Shown: piece by piece, positions 50,666-59,897 of the stretch | Layout: each line of letters opens with the position of its first letter | Numbering within the stretch: position 1 is the first letter of the stretch | Assembly: GCF_020539505.1 (NCBI RefSeq) | Contig: NZ_JACDXW010000004.1 | Span: forward strand, 1-64,000 | Reading direction: 5' to 3' | Length of the DNA stretch: 64,000 bases | Origin: Mesopusillimonas faecipullorum | Lineage (GTDB): Bacteria > Pseudomonadota > Gammaproteobacteria > Burkholderiales > Burkholderiaceae_B | Position numbers and translations under genes: made by a program | Notes under the pieces: generated by a model | Seen by the model: only the letters and a program-made list of their open reading frames with translations | The model's database searches: none | What the model was told of the DNA's origin: nothing

Positions 50666-52255
50666 ATGGACATCGACATTCGCTTGTGGGGAGATCTGAG
50701 TCGCACGCTGGCGCGTCAGTACGGTGCCAAGGCGGCTTTCGTCGATGTGGATGGCAATAGTCTTAGCTTCGAAGGCTTCGATAAACGCGTCAACCGCCTG
50801 AACCATGCTTTGGCCAGCCACGGCTGCGTCAAGGGCGAGCGGGTAGCCATACTGGCAAAAAATTGCACGGCCTACGTAGAAACCTATGGCCTGGCCAAAA
50901 GCGGCATGGTCGTGGTGCCTTTGAATTGGCGCTTGGCTCCCGAGGAGCTGGCGAGCTTGCTGGCCCATAGTCAGCCGGCAGTCGTGATTGCCGATGAGCA
51001 GCACGCAGCGCTGATAGACAGCTTGCGCACGGAGCTGGCGTTTACCCGCTTGTTTATCATTATTGGGGCCGCTCGCCAGGGTTGGGCAGCCTACGAAGAG
51101 GTGCTTGCTCAAGGTTCGGAGCAAGAGCCGCAGCCAAGCTCGCCCCTGCACCCCGACGACGCCATCTGCCTGATGTACACGAGTGGCACCACGGGCACGC
51201 CCAAGGGAGTAGCCCTAAGCCATCGAGGCATACTGGGCAATGCCAGGGTTTCCGCCCAACAGGTGCTGCAATTAAAGCCTGCCGATCGTGCACTGGCCGT
51301 CATGCCTTTCTTTCATGTGGGCGGCATGTGGTATTACCTGCACGCCAGCTACAGCGCGGGTTGTACCTCGGTGATCTTGCCGGGCTTCGACCCCGAGGCC
51401 GTGCTGGCGCGCATCCCGCGTGACGCGATTACGCACGTGCATCTGGTGCCCACCATGATCAGTGCCTTGCTGGCCAGCCCAGCCCTGGCGCAGGCCGATT
51501 TAAGCAGCCTGCGCTTGATCTTCTATGCCGCGTCCTCTATACCGGTGGTATTGCTTAAGCAAGCCATGAAAGCCTTTGCGCACTGCGGTTTTCTGCAGTC
51601 TTATGGTGCAACCGAAACCGGTATGTTGACGGTGCTGAACGAAGCGGACCATCTTGTCGCGTTAGAGGCGGGCAAGTCGCATTTGTTGGCGTCTTGTGGA
51701 CGGGTGTTGCCAGAGAATGAGTTGCTCATTGTTGATGACAGCGGGCAATGCTTGGTGCAGGGGCAAGGCGGCGAAATTGCCGCTCGAGGCGCCTACATGA
51801 TGCTGGGCTATTGGGGTAACCCGCAAGCCACCGCCGCTGCGTTACGCGACGGCGTCTTTCACACGGGTGACATGGGCCATGTCGATGATGAAGGCTATGT
51901 GTACCTGGTAGACAGAAAGCAAGACATGGTCGTGACGGGCGGTGAGAACGTCTACCCCAGCGAGGTGGAGCAAGTGCTTTACCAGCATCCTGCCGTTGCC
52001 CAAGTGGCGGTGTTCGGTATTCCTGACCCGGTATGGGTGGAAAAAGTGGTGGCCGCTGTTGTGTTTAAAGATGGGCAAGCGCTGTCAGAACCGGCGCTTA
52101 TTGCTTATGCCAAGCAGCATCTTGCTGCCTACAAGTGCCCCAAGCGTGTGTTCATCGAGCAGCAATTGCCGACCAGCGCCGTGGGGAAAATCGTCAAGAA
52201 AACGCTAAGACAAAAATTCAGCGTACCAGAGGAGGCCCCCCATGCATCATCATGA
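50666..52255 (+). CDS. Acyl-CoA ligase (AMP-binding)
   Basis: A 529-residue adenylate-forming ligase. The P-loop-like MYTSGTTGTPKGV is at about residues 170-182, the hinge region YLVDRKQDMVVTGGENVYP near 412-430, and the catalytic lysine is in SAVGKIVKK near the end. Such enzymes activate a carboxylic acid with CoA; the acid is unknown. It overlaps the acyl-CoA dehydrogenase gene by 14 bases, so the two steps (activation, desaturation) are expressed together. Confidence 0.93.
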   Translation: MDIDIRLWGDLSRTLARQYGAKAAFVDVDGNSLSFEGFDKRVNRLNHALASHGCVKGERVAILAKNCTAYVETYGLAKSGMVVVPLNWRLAPEELASLLAHSQPAVVIADEQHAALIDSLRTELAFTRLFIIIGAARQGWAAYEEVLAQGSEQEPQPSSPLHPDDAICLMYTSGTTGTPKGVALSHRGILGNARVSAQQVLQLKPADRALAVMPFFHVGGMWYYLHASYSAGCTSVILPGFDPEAVLARIPRDAITHVHLVPTMISALLASPALAQADLSSLRLIFYAASSIPVVLLKQAMKAFAHCGFLQSYGATETGMLTVLNEADHLVALEAGKSHLLASCGRVLPENELLIVDDSGQCLVQGQGGEIAARGAYMMLGYWGNPQATAAALRDGVFHTGDMGHVDDEGYVYLVDRKQDMVVTGGENVYPSEVEQVLYQHPAVAQVAVFGIPDPVWVEKVVAAVVFKDGQALSEPALIAYAKQHLAAYKCPKRVFIEQQLPTSAVGKIVKKTLRQKFSVPEEAPHASS

Positions 52256-53390
52256 CGAAGAAATCGTCGAATTCCGCCACCATCTGGCGCGTTGGGTAGA
52301 CGAGCGGTTAACGCCGCAAGCCCAGGCCTTGGATGAGTCAGGCGAGTTTCCCGCCGAGCTATTTCGTGAATTAGGCGCGCTAGGGTATATGGGCGCCATG
52401 TACCCCGAGTCGGTAGGCGGCTCGGGCATGCGTTTTCCCTACACGGCCTTCACAATTTTGTGCGAAGAGCTGGCGCGCGGATCTATGGGTTTTGGCGCAG
52501 CGGTGTGCATGCAGGGGTCGACCGCCACGCACACGCTGCACGAATGGGGCAATGACACCTTGCGTGAGCGCTATCTGCTGCCCGCCTTGCGTGGCGAAAA
52601 GATAGGCGCCTTTGCCATCACCGAACCCGACGCCGGTTCCGACGTGGCCTCGCTGCGCACCCGCGCCACGCGGGTGGAAGGCGGCTACCTGCTTAATGGC
52701 AGCAAAATATTCACTTCCAATGGCACGGTGGCGGATTTCATTACCGTAGTGGCCACCGTAGACCCAAGCCTGGGCGCCAAGGGGCTGGAGCTCTTTGTCG
52801 TCGACACTCAAACCCCAGGTTTTCGGGTGGGCCGCAAGCTGGATAAGTTCTCTATACGCTGCTCGGATACGGGCGAATTGGTCTTCGAAGACGTGTTCGT
52901 GCCTGACGATCATTGCCTGGGGGATGGTAAAGGGGGCGGCTTCAAGAAAGCGTATCAGTCCCTTACGGTAGACCGTATTTTTACCGCAGCCCTGGCCTTG
53001 GGAACTGCGCAGGCGGCCTGCGATGCCGCCGTGCGTTATGCGGGCGAGCGTAAGCAATTTGGCCAAGCCATAGGCAAGTTCCAGGCCGTGCAGTTCAAGC
53101 TGGTAGACATGCTGACCCAGCTTGAGCAGGTGCGCATTTATACCTATTACGCCTCAGCCCTGGCTGATCAGGGTAAGCCCATTACCACCGAAGCGGCGAT
53201 GGCCAAGATTGCCGCAGGCGACGGCTGCAATGAAATATGCCAGAAGGCGTTGTCTATTTTTGGCGGCTATGGCTTGATGAACGAATTTCCCGCCCAGCGT
53301 TTTTTGCGTGACTCTTACTTTCCCATGATAGGCGGCGGCACCAGCGACATCATGCGCCTGATCATTGCCCGTCAAATGAGTTTGGCCTAG
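52242..53390 (+). CDS. Acyl-CoA dehydrogenase with atypical catalytic residue
   Basis: A 382-residue flavoprotein of the acyl-CoA dehydrogenase family with the FAD/substrate signature [12 protein letters not shown]. The usual catalytic glutamate of medium- and short-chain enzymes (in YEGT near the end) is replaced: the stretch reads [11 protein letters not shown], with G365 at that place. The alternative helix-G position used by isovaleryl- and long-chain enzymes holds D244 (TVDRIF), not Glu. Either Asp serves as base or this subgroup differs. It would desaturate the acyl-CoA made by the ligase. Confidence 0.92.
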   Translation: MHHHDEEIVEFRHHLARWVDERLTPQAQALDESGEFPAELFRELGALGYMGAMYPESVGGSGMRFPYTAFTILCEELARGSMGFGAAVCMQGSTATHTLHEWGNDTLRERYLLPALRGEKIGAFAITEPDAGSDVASLRTRATRVEGGYLLNGSKIFTSNGTVADFITVVATVDPSLGAKGLELFVVDTQTPGFRVGRKLDKFSIRCSDTGELVFEDVFVPDDHCLGDGKGGGFKKAYQSLTVDRIFTAALALGTAQAACDAAVRYAGERKQFGQAIGKFQAVQFKLVDMLTQLEQVRIYTYYASALADQGKPITTEAAMAKIAAGDGCNEICQKALSIFGGYGLMNEFPAQRFLRDSYFPMIGGGTSDIMRLIIARQMSLA

Positions 53391-53422
53391 CCTTGTTTTT
53401 AACGCTTACCCGAGAGGTTTTC

Positions 53423-54319
53423 ATGAGCACCAACAAAGTCATTATCACGGTGGCCCCCACAGGCGGCATGGCCAGTAAAAAGCAAAACCCCAACTTGCCC
53501 ACCCAACCCCAGGAAATCGCCGACGACGTCCATCGCTGCTACAACGCCGGTGCCAGCGTGGTGGCCGTGCATGCCCGGCGCGAAGATGATCAAGCCACCT
53601 GCGACCCCGCGGTCTATACCCGCATCAACCGGCTTATCCGCGATAAATGCGACATCGTGTTGAACAACTCCACGGGCGGGGGCATCAACGGCGACATGGT
53701 GCACCAGGTAGGTAATACCGAATACTGGGAGATCCGCTGGGAAGAGCGCCTGAAAGGGCTGGAAGGCGAAGGCGTGGAAATGTGCACGCTGGACGCACAA
53801 TCTATTTTCGCCAGTTTTGGCGGCAAAGAAATCATGGTGGCCACCATGCCCTCGCGCATTCGTCAGTTGGCGCGCATGATGCAAGAGCGCGGCATCAAGC
53901 CTGAATGGGAGGTATTCGGTTTGGCAGACATTGTTCAGGACGTCAGCCGCGTTATTGCCGAAGGCCTGGATACCGCGCCGCATTTCATCAACATCGTGTT
54001 GGGGGTCAATGCGTTTCAGGGGGCGCTGCCTTACACGCCGCGCTTGTTGCAAACCATGGTCGACCATCTGCCGCCCAAGTCCATCTTTAACGTCAGCGCC
54101 ATTGGTGCCGCTCAGTTGCCCGCTGCCATGAACTCGCTGTTGCTGGGCGGGCACGTGCGCGTCGGCCTGGAAGACAACCTGTATTACCGCCAGGGTGAAC
54201 TGGCAAGCAATGTGCAGTTGGTAGAACGCCTGGTGCGCATGGTACGTGAACTGGGCTATGAACCCGCCACCGCTACTGAAGCAAGGGAAATCATGGGGCT
54301 GCGGCCACTGGCCTCTTGA
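53423..54319 (+). CDS. BKACE-family beta-keto acid cleavage enzyme
   Basis: A 298-residue TIM-barrel protein of the DUF849/BKACE family, which cleaves beta-keto acids with acetyl-CoA to acetoacetyl-CoA and a shortened product. The N-terminal IITVAPTGG, the LNNSTGGG element and the late GLEDNLYY with the metal-binding Glu are present. The zinc-binding H-x-H of well-studied members reads A48-V-H50 here, so one ligand is missing. The ATG at 53423 follows GAGAGGTTTTC. The carnitine-dehydrogenase-like gene in the same run suggests a 3-dehydrocarnitine-like substrate. Confidence 0.92.
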   Translation: MSTNKVIITVAPTGGMASKKQNPNLPTQPQEIADDVHRCYNAGASVVAVHARREDDQATCDPAVYTRINRLIRDKCDIVLNNSTGGGINGDMVHQVGNTEYWEIRWEERLKGLEGEGVEMCTLDAQSIFASFGGKEIMVATMPSRIRQLARMMQERGIKPEWEVFGLADIVQDVSRVIAEGLDTAPHFINIVLGVNAFQGALPYTPRLLQTMVDHLPPKSIFNVSAIGAAQLPAAMNSLLLGGHVRVGLEDNLYYRQGELASNVQLVERLVRMVRELGYEPATATEAREIMGLRPLAS

Positions 54320-54400
54320 TGGCATGCTGCATCCAGCGCTGACTTCAGCCTGTGCATGAATCGATTTGACAGCACCTTATACAAAACCAGGAGACAAACT

Positions 54401-55534
54401 ATGACAAGCAAAAAAATTCTTACCACGCTGATCGGCCTGTGCATAGCAGGCGCAGCCCATGCTGATGTCAACGTTGGCGTCATCGTCAGTGCTACGGGCC
54501 CTGGGGCCTCGCTGGGTATTCCCTATCGCAACGCTTTCAGTGTCATGCCCGATACGCTGGGTGGCGAAAAGGTCAACTACACCATTCTGGATGACGGTAC
54601 CGACCCCACCAGCGCCACCCGCAACGCACGCAAACTGGTGCAAGAACAAAAAGTCGATCTGATCATAGGTTCGGGCACTACGCCGTCTGCCGTGGCCGTT
54701 GCCGAGGTGGCATCCGAAACCAAGACACCACAGATTTCGCTTTCGCCTTTGCCAGGTACCAATGCGGGCTCCGACTGGACGTTCTCGGTGCCTCAGCCCA
54801 TGAGCGTCATGATGAAAACCGTGGCCGACCACATGAAAGCCCAGGGGGTTAAAAAGGTGGCCTACATAGGTTTCGCCGACGTGTGGGGCGATCTGGTCTA
54901 TAACGGGTTTTCCGCCCATGCCAAAGATTTAGACATAGAAGTCCTTACCAACGAACGCTATGCGCGTAACGACACCAGCGTCATGGGCCAGGTTATCAAA
55001 CTGATTGCCGCCAAGCCCGACGCGATTCTGATCGGGGGCAGCGGTACACCCGGCGCCTTGCCTCATACCACGCTGCGCGATCGCGGTTACACGGGGCCCA
55101 TTTATCACAACCCCGCTGTGATCAACAAAGACTTTCTGCGCGTAGGCGGCTCCAAGATCGAAGGCGCTTATGCGGTAACAGGGCCGGTGATCGTGGCCGA
55201 GCAGTTGCCCGACAGCAACCCTATCAAAGAGGTAGCGTTGGAATTCATCAAGGCTTACGACACCGAGTACGGCCCTGGCAGTCACAATGCCTTCTCGGCC
55301 TACTCATGGGACGCCAATCTGCTGGCCAACCATGCCGTTGCCGAAGCCAAAAAGAAAGCCCAGCCTGGCACACCTGAATTCCGTGCAGCCATTCGCGACG
55401 CGCTTGAGCAAACCAAAGAACTCGTGGGCACGCATGGCGTATACAACATGACGCCCACCGATCACACCGGCGTAGACGAACGCTCCGCAGCTTTGGTGCA
55501 GGTTGAAAAGGGCGGCTGGAAACTGGTGCAATAA
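54401..55534 (+). CDS. Periplasmic binding protein, branched-chain amino acid type
   Basis: A 377-residue type 1 periplasmic binding protein (LivK/Peripla_BP_6). The signal peptide (residues 1-21) ends in AGAAHADV. The mature protein starts with the strand VNVGVIVSATGPGASLG typical of ABC amino-acid or aromatic-acid receptors. No permease or ATPase gene is in the window, so it must share a transporter encoded elsewhere. It probably delivers the substrate of the upstream enzymes. CAGGAGACAAACT precedes ATG 54401. Confidence 0.92.
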   Translation: MTSKKILTTLIGLCIAGAAHADVNVGVIVSATGPGASLGIPYRNAFSVMPDTLGGEKVNYTILDDGTDPTSATRNARKLVQEQKVDLIIGSGTTPSAVAVAEVASETKTPQISLSPLPGTNAGSDWTFSVPQPMSVMMKTVADHMKAQGVKKVAYIGFADVWGDLVYNGFSAHAKDLDIEVLTNERYARNDTSVMGQVIKLIAAKPDAILIGGSGTPGALPHTTLRDRGYTGPIYHNPAVINKDFLRVGGSKIEGAYAVTGPVIVAEQLPDSNPIKEVALEFIKAYDTEYGPGSHNAFSAYSWDANLLANHAVAEAKKKAQPGTPEFRAAIRDALEQTKELVGTHGVYNMTPTDHTGVDERSAALVQVEKGGWKLVQ

Positions 55535-55583
55535 GCATTTTCCGGCATAGTCGTGGGCAGGCCTTGGTGGCCGGCCAAGGGCC

Positions 55584-56492
55584 TTAAGGCGCCTTGGCAT
55601 CGGTCAGCAGCCTGCCCACTGTTTCTTGCAGGATTTCCATCAGAATGCGTTGCATGGCGGTGGTTTGCCGGTTGGAATTCACCCCCAGTGCAATCTTGGC
55701 GCTAAGCTTGGGCTCTACGATTCGGCAAAGCTTGAATCCGCTGTCATTGGCCAAGGCCGTTACGGCATTGGCCGACAAAATGGCATAGCCAAAATGGCAT
55801 TGCACCAAGTCCAGTATCGATCCCACCCCGTCAACTTCTACGCTGATGTTGGGGCGCAGCCCTAAATGGGCCAGGCCGCTTTCTACCAGCATGTGGGTGG
55901 CATTCGGGCGGCTGGGCAGTATCAAGGGGTAATTGGGCAGGCTGCGGGCGGCCACCACGCTGGGTACCTTGGCGTCGTCGGCGCGGGCCACCATGAACAG
56001 CTCTTCTTCTACCAGGGGCAGCAGGTCTATGTCGGGAGACGAAGACGCGTTATAGAGCAAGGCCATATCCAAACTGCCGGAAATCAGGGATTCCTGCATG
56101 CTGGCGGTCAGGCCTTCGCGTATGACCAGCGTAGCGGCCGGCAAGCGTTGCTTGAAGGCGCTAAGCACCGGCACCACCAGCAGCTTGAGCAAGCTGGGGG
56201 GCAAGCCCAAAGCCACCTTACCCACCAATGCCCCACGTGCGCGGCTCATTTCTTCGCGCAGGCGCTCGGCCTGATGCAAGATGCCACGGCTGTATCCCAG
56301 CAGCAGCTTGCCCGCGTCAGTCAGGCTGACACCGCGCCCGTTGCGCAGCAGCAGGTTCTGGCCGAACTCCACTTCCAGATTGCGTATCTGCCGGCTGAGT
56401 GCCGGCTGGGCAACGTCCAATACGATGGAGGCACGCGTAAAGCTGCCTAGCTCTGCCACGCGTACAAAGTACTCCAACTGTTTTAAATCCAC
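55584..56492 (-). CDS. LysR-family regulator
   Basis: A 302-residue LysR protein: HTH in SFTRASIVLDVAQPALSRQIRNLE (about residues 17-40), then a ligand-binding domain. It converges with the binding-protein gene and shares the strand of the LigAB-like genes to its right, 75 bases downstream of the beta-subunit stop. It could regulate either neighbour; orientation does not decide. Confidence 0.92.
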   Translation of the reverse strand: MDLKQLEYFVRVAELGSFTRASIVLDVAQPALSRQIRNLEVEFGQNLLLRNGRGVSLTDAGKLLLGYSRGILHQAERLREEMSRARGALVGKVALGLPPSLLKLLVVPVLSAFKQRLPAATLVIREGLTASMQESLISGSLDMALLYNASSSPDIDLLPLVEEELFMVARADDAKVPSVVAARSLPNYPLILPSRPNATHMLVESGLAHLGLRPNISVEVDGVGSILDLVQCHFGYAILSANAVTALANDSGFKLCRIVEPKLSAKIALGVNSNRQTTAMQRILMEILQETVGRLLTDAKAP

Positions 56493-56567
56493 GACGGGCT
56501 CCCGGTTTGCATACCCGCGATTGCAATGTAAAAACGCGCGGGATGCAAGCCGAGATTGTGACCGGCC

Positions 56568-57404
56568 TTAGATGGGTTCCATCAACATCGTGGCGGCTGC
56601 GGTGTTGGAGATAGGGATGTGGTAGCTGGCGTGCACCAGTTTTACCCGCCCCGGCACCGTGGCGCGCGCGGCCAGCCAGTTGACCAGTTCCACGCCTTCG
56701 TTACCCACCTGCTCGACCAGATCCACATCGCTGAATTGGGTGGCCCACTGCGGGTCGTTCAGCATGCTGTCCATGAAGCGTTCGTCGAAAGGCTTGTTGA
56801 TATGGCCGGCGCGTTGGCCCTCCAATTGATGCGACAAACCGCCCGAGCCTATGACCAGCACCTTGAGATCTTCCGGATAGGAGGCAATGGCCCGGCCTAT
56901 GGCTTCGCCCAGCTTGAAGCAACGGCGTGGGGACGGCATGGGAAACAGCGTGGTGTTGATGGCCACGGGTATGCTTTTTACCGGCCATTTTTGATGCGGC
57001 CAAAGCAGCGCCATGGGCAGGGTGAACGAGTGGTCTACCAGCATCTCCTGGCAGCTGACCACGTCGAACTCATCGCGCACCAAGTTGTCGCGTAAATGCC
57101 ATGACAAGTCTTCAGCACCCGGAAAACTGGGTTGCGGCGGAATGCCCCAGCCTTCGTCTTCACTGACGTATTCGGGAGCCGTGCCTATGGCAAAGGTAGG
57201 CAACTTGTCGAGAAAGAAGTTAAGGCCGTGGTCGTTGTAGCAAGAGACCACAACGTCTGGTTTGACTTTCTCCAGCCACTCATGGATGGGTGGAAAGCCG
57301 TCGAAGAAGGGCTTCCAGTAGGGATCGCTCTGGAGGTTCTTGGCGATGGCCTTGCCCAAGGCGGGCACGTGTGAAGTGGTCATGATACCGACGATCTTAG
57401 CCAT
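56568..57404 (-). CDS. Class III extradiol dioxygenase, LigB-type catalytic subunit
   Basis: A 278-residue LigB-type subunit. Conserved residues are in place: H12 (MTTSH), the second iron His in CYNDHGLNFF, the catalytic-base His in GSGGLSHQLEG and Glu in NEGVELVNW. It follows its own alpha subunit by two bases. It is a diverged homologue of PmdB at 60930-61799 in the same region, so it probably opens a related ring such as gallate or another dihydroxybenzoate. The substrate cannot be read from sequence. Confidence 0.92.
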   Translation of the reverse strand: MAKIVGIMTTSHVPALGKAIAKNLQSDPYWKPFFDGFPPIHEWLEKVKPDVVVSCYNDHGLNFFLDKLPTFAIGTAPEYVSEDEGWGIPPQPSFPGAEDLSWHLRDNLVRDEFDVVSCQEMLVDHSFTLPMALLWPHQKWPVKSIPVAINTTLFPMPSPRRCFKLGEAIGRAIASYPEDLKVLVIGSGGLSHQLEGQRAGHINKPFDERFMDSMLNDPQWATQFSDVDLVEQVGNEGVELVNWLAARATVPGRVKLVHASYHIPISNTAAATMLMEPI

Positions 57405-57406
57405 GA

Positions 57407-57763
57407 TTATTTCCCCGCATCATTCAATTTTTGTTGGAAGGCTTCTTTGCTCAGGCCGGTTTGCAGTGCGCCCAGATCTTGCATGTCCAGGCCTAGTACG
57501 CCACTGACCAGCTTGCCCAGAAAATATACGCCGCCGCCTACGCTGATCAGCGTCAGCACATCGCGTTTCAATATGGCCTGGGTTTGCTCCTCGTCTAGAC
57601 CGAATTTGCGGCAATAGGCCGCTTCGTCACGAAGGAAAGCCTCGCGGTTGGCCTGATTGTTAAAAGAGAAGCACATTTTGTTCAGTGCATAGCCACGACG
57701 GGCGGTCTGACTGTCGAAAATCGGCGTGCCCGGAATGGTGCGCTGGGTTTCGTAGCGTTGCAT
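57407..57763 (-). CDS. LigA-type small subunit of the second dioxygenase
   Basis: A 118-residue LigA-family alpha subunit (GYALNKMCFSFNNQANREAFLRDE is the family's helical core). It covers the active site of its LigB partner. It is shorter than PmdA because it lacks the C-terminal 30-residue tail of that protein. It is transcribed divergently from the LysR gene at 57844, which is the likely activator. Confidence 0.9.
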   Translation of the reverse strand: MQRYETQRTIPGTPIFDSQTARRGYALNKMCFSFNNQANREAFLRDEAAYCRKFGLDEEQTQAILKRDVLTLISVGGGVYFLGKLVSGVLGLDMQDLGALQTGLSKEAFQQKLNDAGK

Positions 57764-57843
57764 GATGGGTCTTCCTGAAAGAGAATGAGTTCATTATCTG
57801 TGTCACAACGCATAAAATAAATGGGGATTTGCTAATATGATTC

Positions 57844-58785
57844 ATGAAAGAAATTAATCATTTGAATCTGGACGGCCATTTATTGCGTGTGCTGGTGGTG
57901 GTCTACGAAGAGGGCTCCATCACCCGCGCAGCCAGTCGCTTGGGCGTCACACAATCCGCTGTCAGTCATATGGTGGGTCGGTTACGCACCATAGTGGGCG
58001 ACCCCTTGTTTGTGAAATCGGGGCGTTCGGTGGTGGCGACGGCGCAGGCGGCTAGCTTGGTCGAGCAGGCCCGCAGCCTGCTGGATCAGTTACGTCATTT
58101 CAGTAGCCGTGCCGATTTCGATCCTGGGTCGCTGGATTTCACTTTGACCATTGCCGCAGGCGATTTGCAGCGCGACCTACTGCTGCCTGAGCTATTCGAG
58201 CGCTTGCGGCGTCAAGCGCCACGCTTGCGTCTACGGGTGATTCCCTCGAATATTCCCAGTCTGGAGATGTTGCGCCAAGATCGCTGTTTGCTGGCGATCT
58301 CGCCTCGGCTGCCCGAAGGGGCCGACATCATGCACAGACGCTTGTTCGACACACGTTATGCGGTGTTCTACGACGCACAAGCGCGCCAGCCGCCCACAGA
58401 TCTGAAGGCTTACCTGGAAGCAGAGCACGTCACGGTGGTGTACGAGCCTTATCGCGCCTTGGATATTGATGATTACCTGGCCGAGCAGGGCGTGCTACGC
58501 CAGCTCGTTGTCAGTGTGGCGGGCTTCGCCGCCATCGCACCTTTCTTGCGAGGCACGCAGCGTCTGGCAACGCTGCCTTCCCATTTGGCGGTCTCGCAAC
58601 TGGCCGGTTTTGGGCAAGCACCGCCGCCGGTAAACTGCCCCAGCATGCCCATGTATGCCATCTGGCATCAGCGCTACCAGCACGATCCTTTGATGCGTTG
58701 GGTGTTGGACGCTCTGTATGAGGTCACCAGAGGGGTAGCACCGCCGCTCATCAAAGCGTCGGCGGCGCGCAAAAAGCAGTCGTAG
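57844..58785 (+). CDS. LysR-family regulator of the second dioxygenase
   Basis: A 313-residue LysR protein (HTH in SITRAASRLGVTQSAVSHMVGRLR, about residues 26-50). The whole control region shared with the divergent LigA/LigB-like pair is 80 bases (57764-57843), AT-rich near 57815-57845. Co-evolved divergent LysR genes normally sense the ring-cleavage substrate or product. Confidence 0.93.
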   Translation: MKEINHLNLDGHLLRVLVVVYEEGSITRAASRLGVTQSAVSHMVGRLRTIVGDPLFVKSGRSVVATAQAASLVEQARSLLDQLRHFSSRADFDPGSLDFTLTIAAGDLQRDLLLPELFERLRRQAPRLRLRVIPSNIPSLEMLRQDRCLLAISPRLPEGADIMHRRLFDTRYAVFYDAQARQPPTDLKAYLEAEHVTVVYEPYRALDIDDYLAEQGVLRQLVVSVAGFAAIAPFLRGTQRLATLPSHLAVSQLAGFGQAPPPVNCPSMPMYAIWHQRYQHDPLMRWVLDALYEVTRGVAPPLIKASAARKKQS

Positions 58786-58825
58786 GGCTGCTCTTAAAAT
58801 GAGGACGTCGAGAACAGGTCAGAAA

Positions 58826-58841
58826 GGCCTTGAGCAAGGCC
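58826..58841. terminator. Possible shared terminator hairpin
   Basis: GGCCTT and AAGGCC form a 6-bp stem around GAGC in the 84-base gap where the LysR gene (rightward) and the pmd operon (leftward) end. No clear T-run follows on either side, so this is weak. Confidence 0.3.
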
Positions 58842-58869
58842 CCTGATGTCGTTTGAGCTTGAATAGAAC

Positions 58870-59877
58870 TTAAGCGGCGAACTGCTCGGTGTCGATTTCT
58901 TTTTGAGTCGCAGCCGGATAGCGGGGGCCGGCAACCGTTTTATTGTTGATCAGTTGATTCAGCTTTTCGACCACGTCGGCAGACAGCTGCACCTTGAGAG
59001 CGCCCATATTGTCTTCGAGGTGAGAGATGGAGCGCGTGCCGGGTATGGAGACAGCCTTCGGCTGAGCAGCCATGATCCAGGCCAGGGCCAGCTGGGCAGG
59101 CGTGCAGCCGACTTCGGCGGCAATGGCCTTGTAAGGGGTAAGCAGCTGCAGGTTCTTGGCGTAGTTCTCTGCCGAAAAGCGGGGCATGCCCAGGCGTATG
59201 TCTTTCTCGGTAAGCTGGGTTTGTGGATCAGTAAGTTCACCGCACAAGAAAGCTCGGGCCAAGGGGCTGAACGCCACCAGTGTCGCGCCGACTTCGCGGC
59301 AGGCTTCTACCACGCCGATCTCGGCTTCACGCGACCACAATGAATATTCGTTTTGCACGGCGCTGACAGGATGTACGGCATGCGCCTTGCGTATGGTTTC
59401 GCCGGAAACTTCAGACAAACCTATGGCACGGATTTTTCCGGCACTGACCAAATCGGCCAATGCGCCGACGCTGTCTTCGATAGGTACGTTGAAATCGCGG
59501 CGGTGCAGGTAATAGAGGTCGATGACATCGGTTTGCAGACGCTGAAGGGCTTCGTCGCAGGTAGCCTTCAGGGTGGCGGGGCGGCCATCAATGACGCGCT
59601 TGCCATCGACGCCCGTCATGCCGCATTTGCTGGCCAGTGTGAAGCGCTGGCGGTGGGGCTTGAGCACCTGGCCCACCAGCGTTTCATTGGCACCAAAACC
59701 ATATAGCGCGGCGGTGTCGAACAAGTCGACGCCAAGATCCAGCGCACGCAATAGCAAAGCCTTGGCTTCTTCAGGGCCGGGTGGTACGCCATAGGCGTGG
59801 CTGAGGTTCATGCACCCCAGACCGATGGCGTTGACCTTGAAGGGACCTATGGTTCGCTGTGTCGTGTGCTGTGTCAT
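58870..59877 (-). CDS. Aldo/keto reductase
   Basis: A 335-residue NADPH-dependent aldo/keto reductase (AKR11-13-like). The catalytic tetrad regions are seen: D and Y in FDTAALYGFGANE, K in LASKCG, H in YLHRRDFN. It is the last gene of the pmd operon, 20 bases after pmdC. A role with aromatic aldehydes that feed into protocatechuate is possible but not shown. Confidence 0.92.
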   Translation of the reverse strand: MTQHTTQRTIGPFKVNAIGLGCMNLSHAYGVPPGPEEAKALLLRALDLGVDLFDTAALYGFGANETLVGQVLKPHRQRFTLASKCGMTGVDGKRVIDGRPATLKATCDEALQRLQTDVIDLYYLHRRDFNVPIEDSVGALADLVSAGKIRAIGLSEVSGETIRKAHAVHPVSAVQNEYSLWSREAEIGVVEACREVGATLVAFSPLARAFLCGELTDPQTQLTEKDIRLGMPRFSAENYAKNLQLLTPYKAIAAEVGCTPAQLALAWIMAAQPKAVSIPGTRSISHLEDNMGALKVQLSADVVEKLNQLINNKTVAGPRYPAATQKEIDTEQFAA

Positions 59878-59897
59878 GGCGTTTTCCGGTTAGTGAT

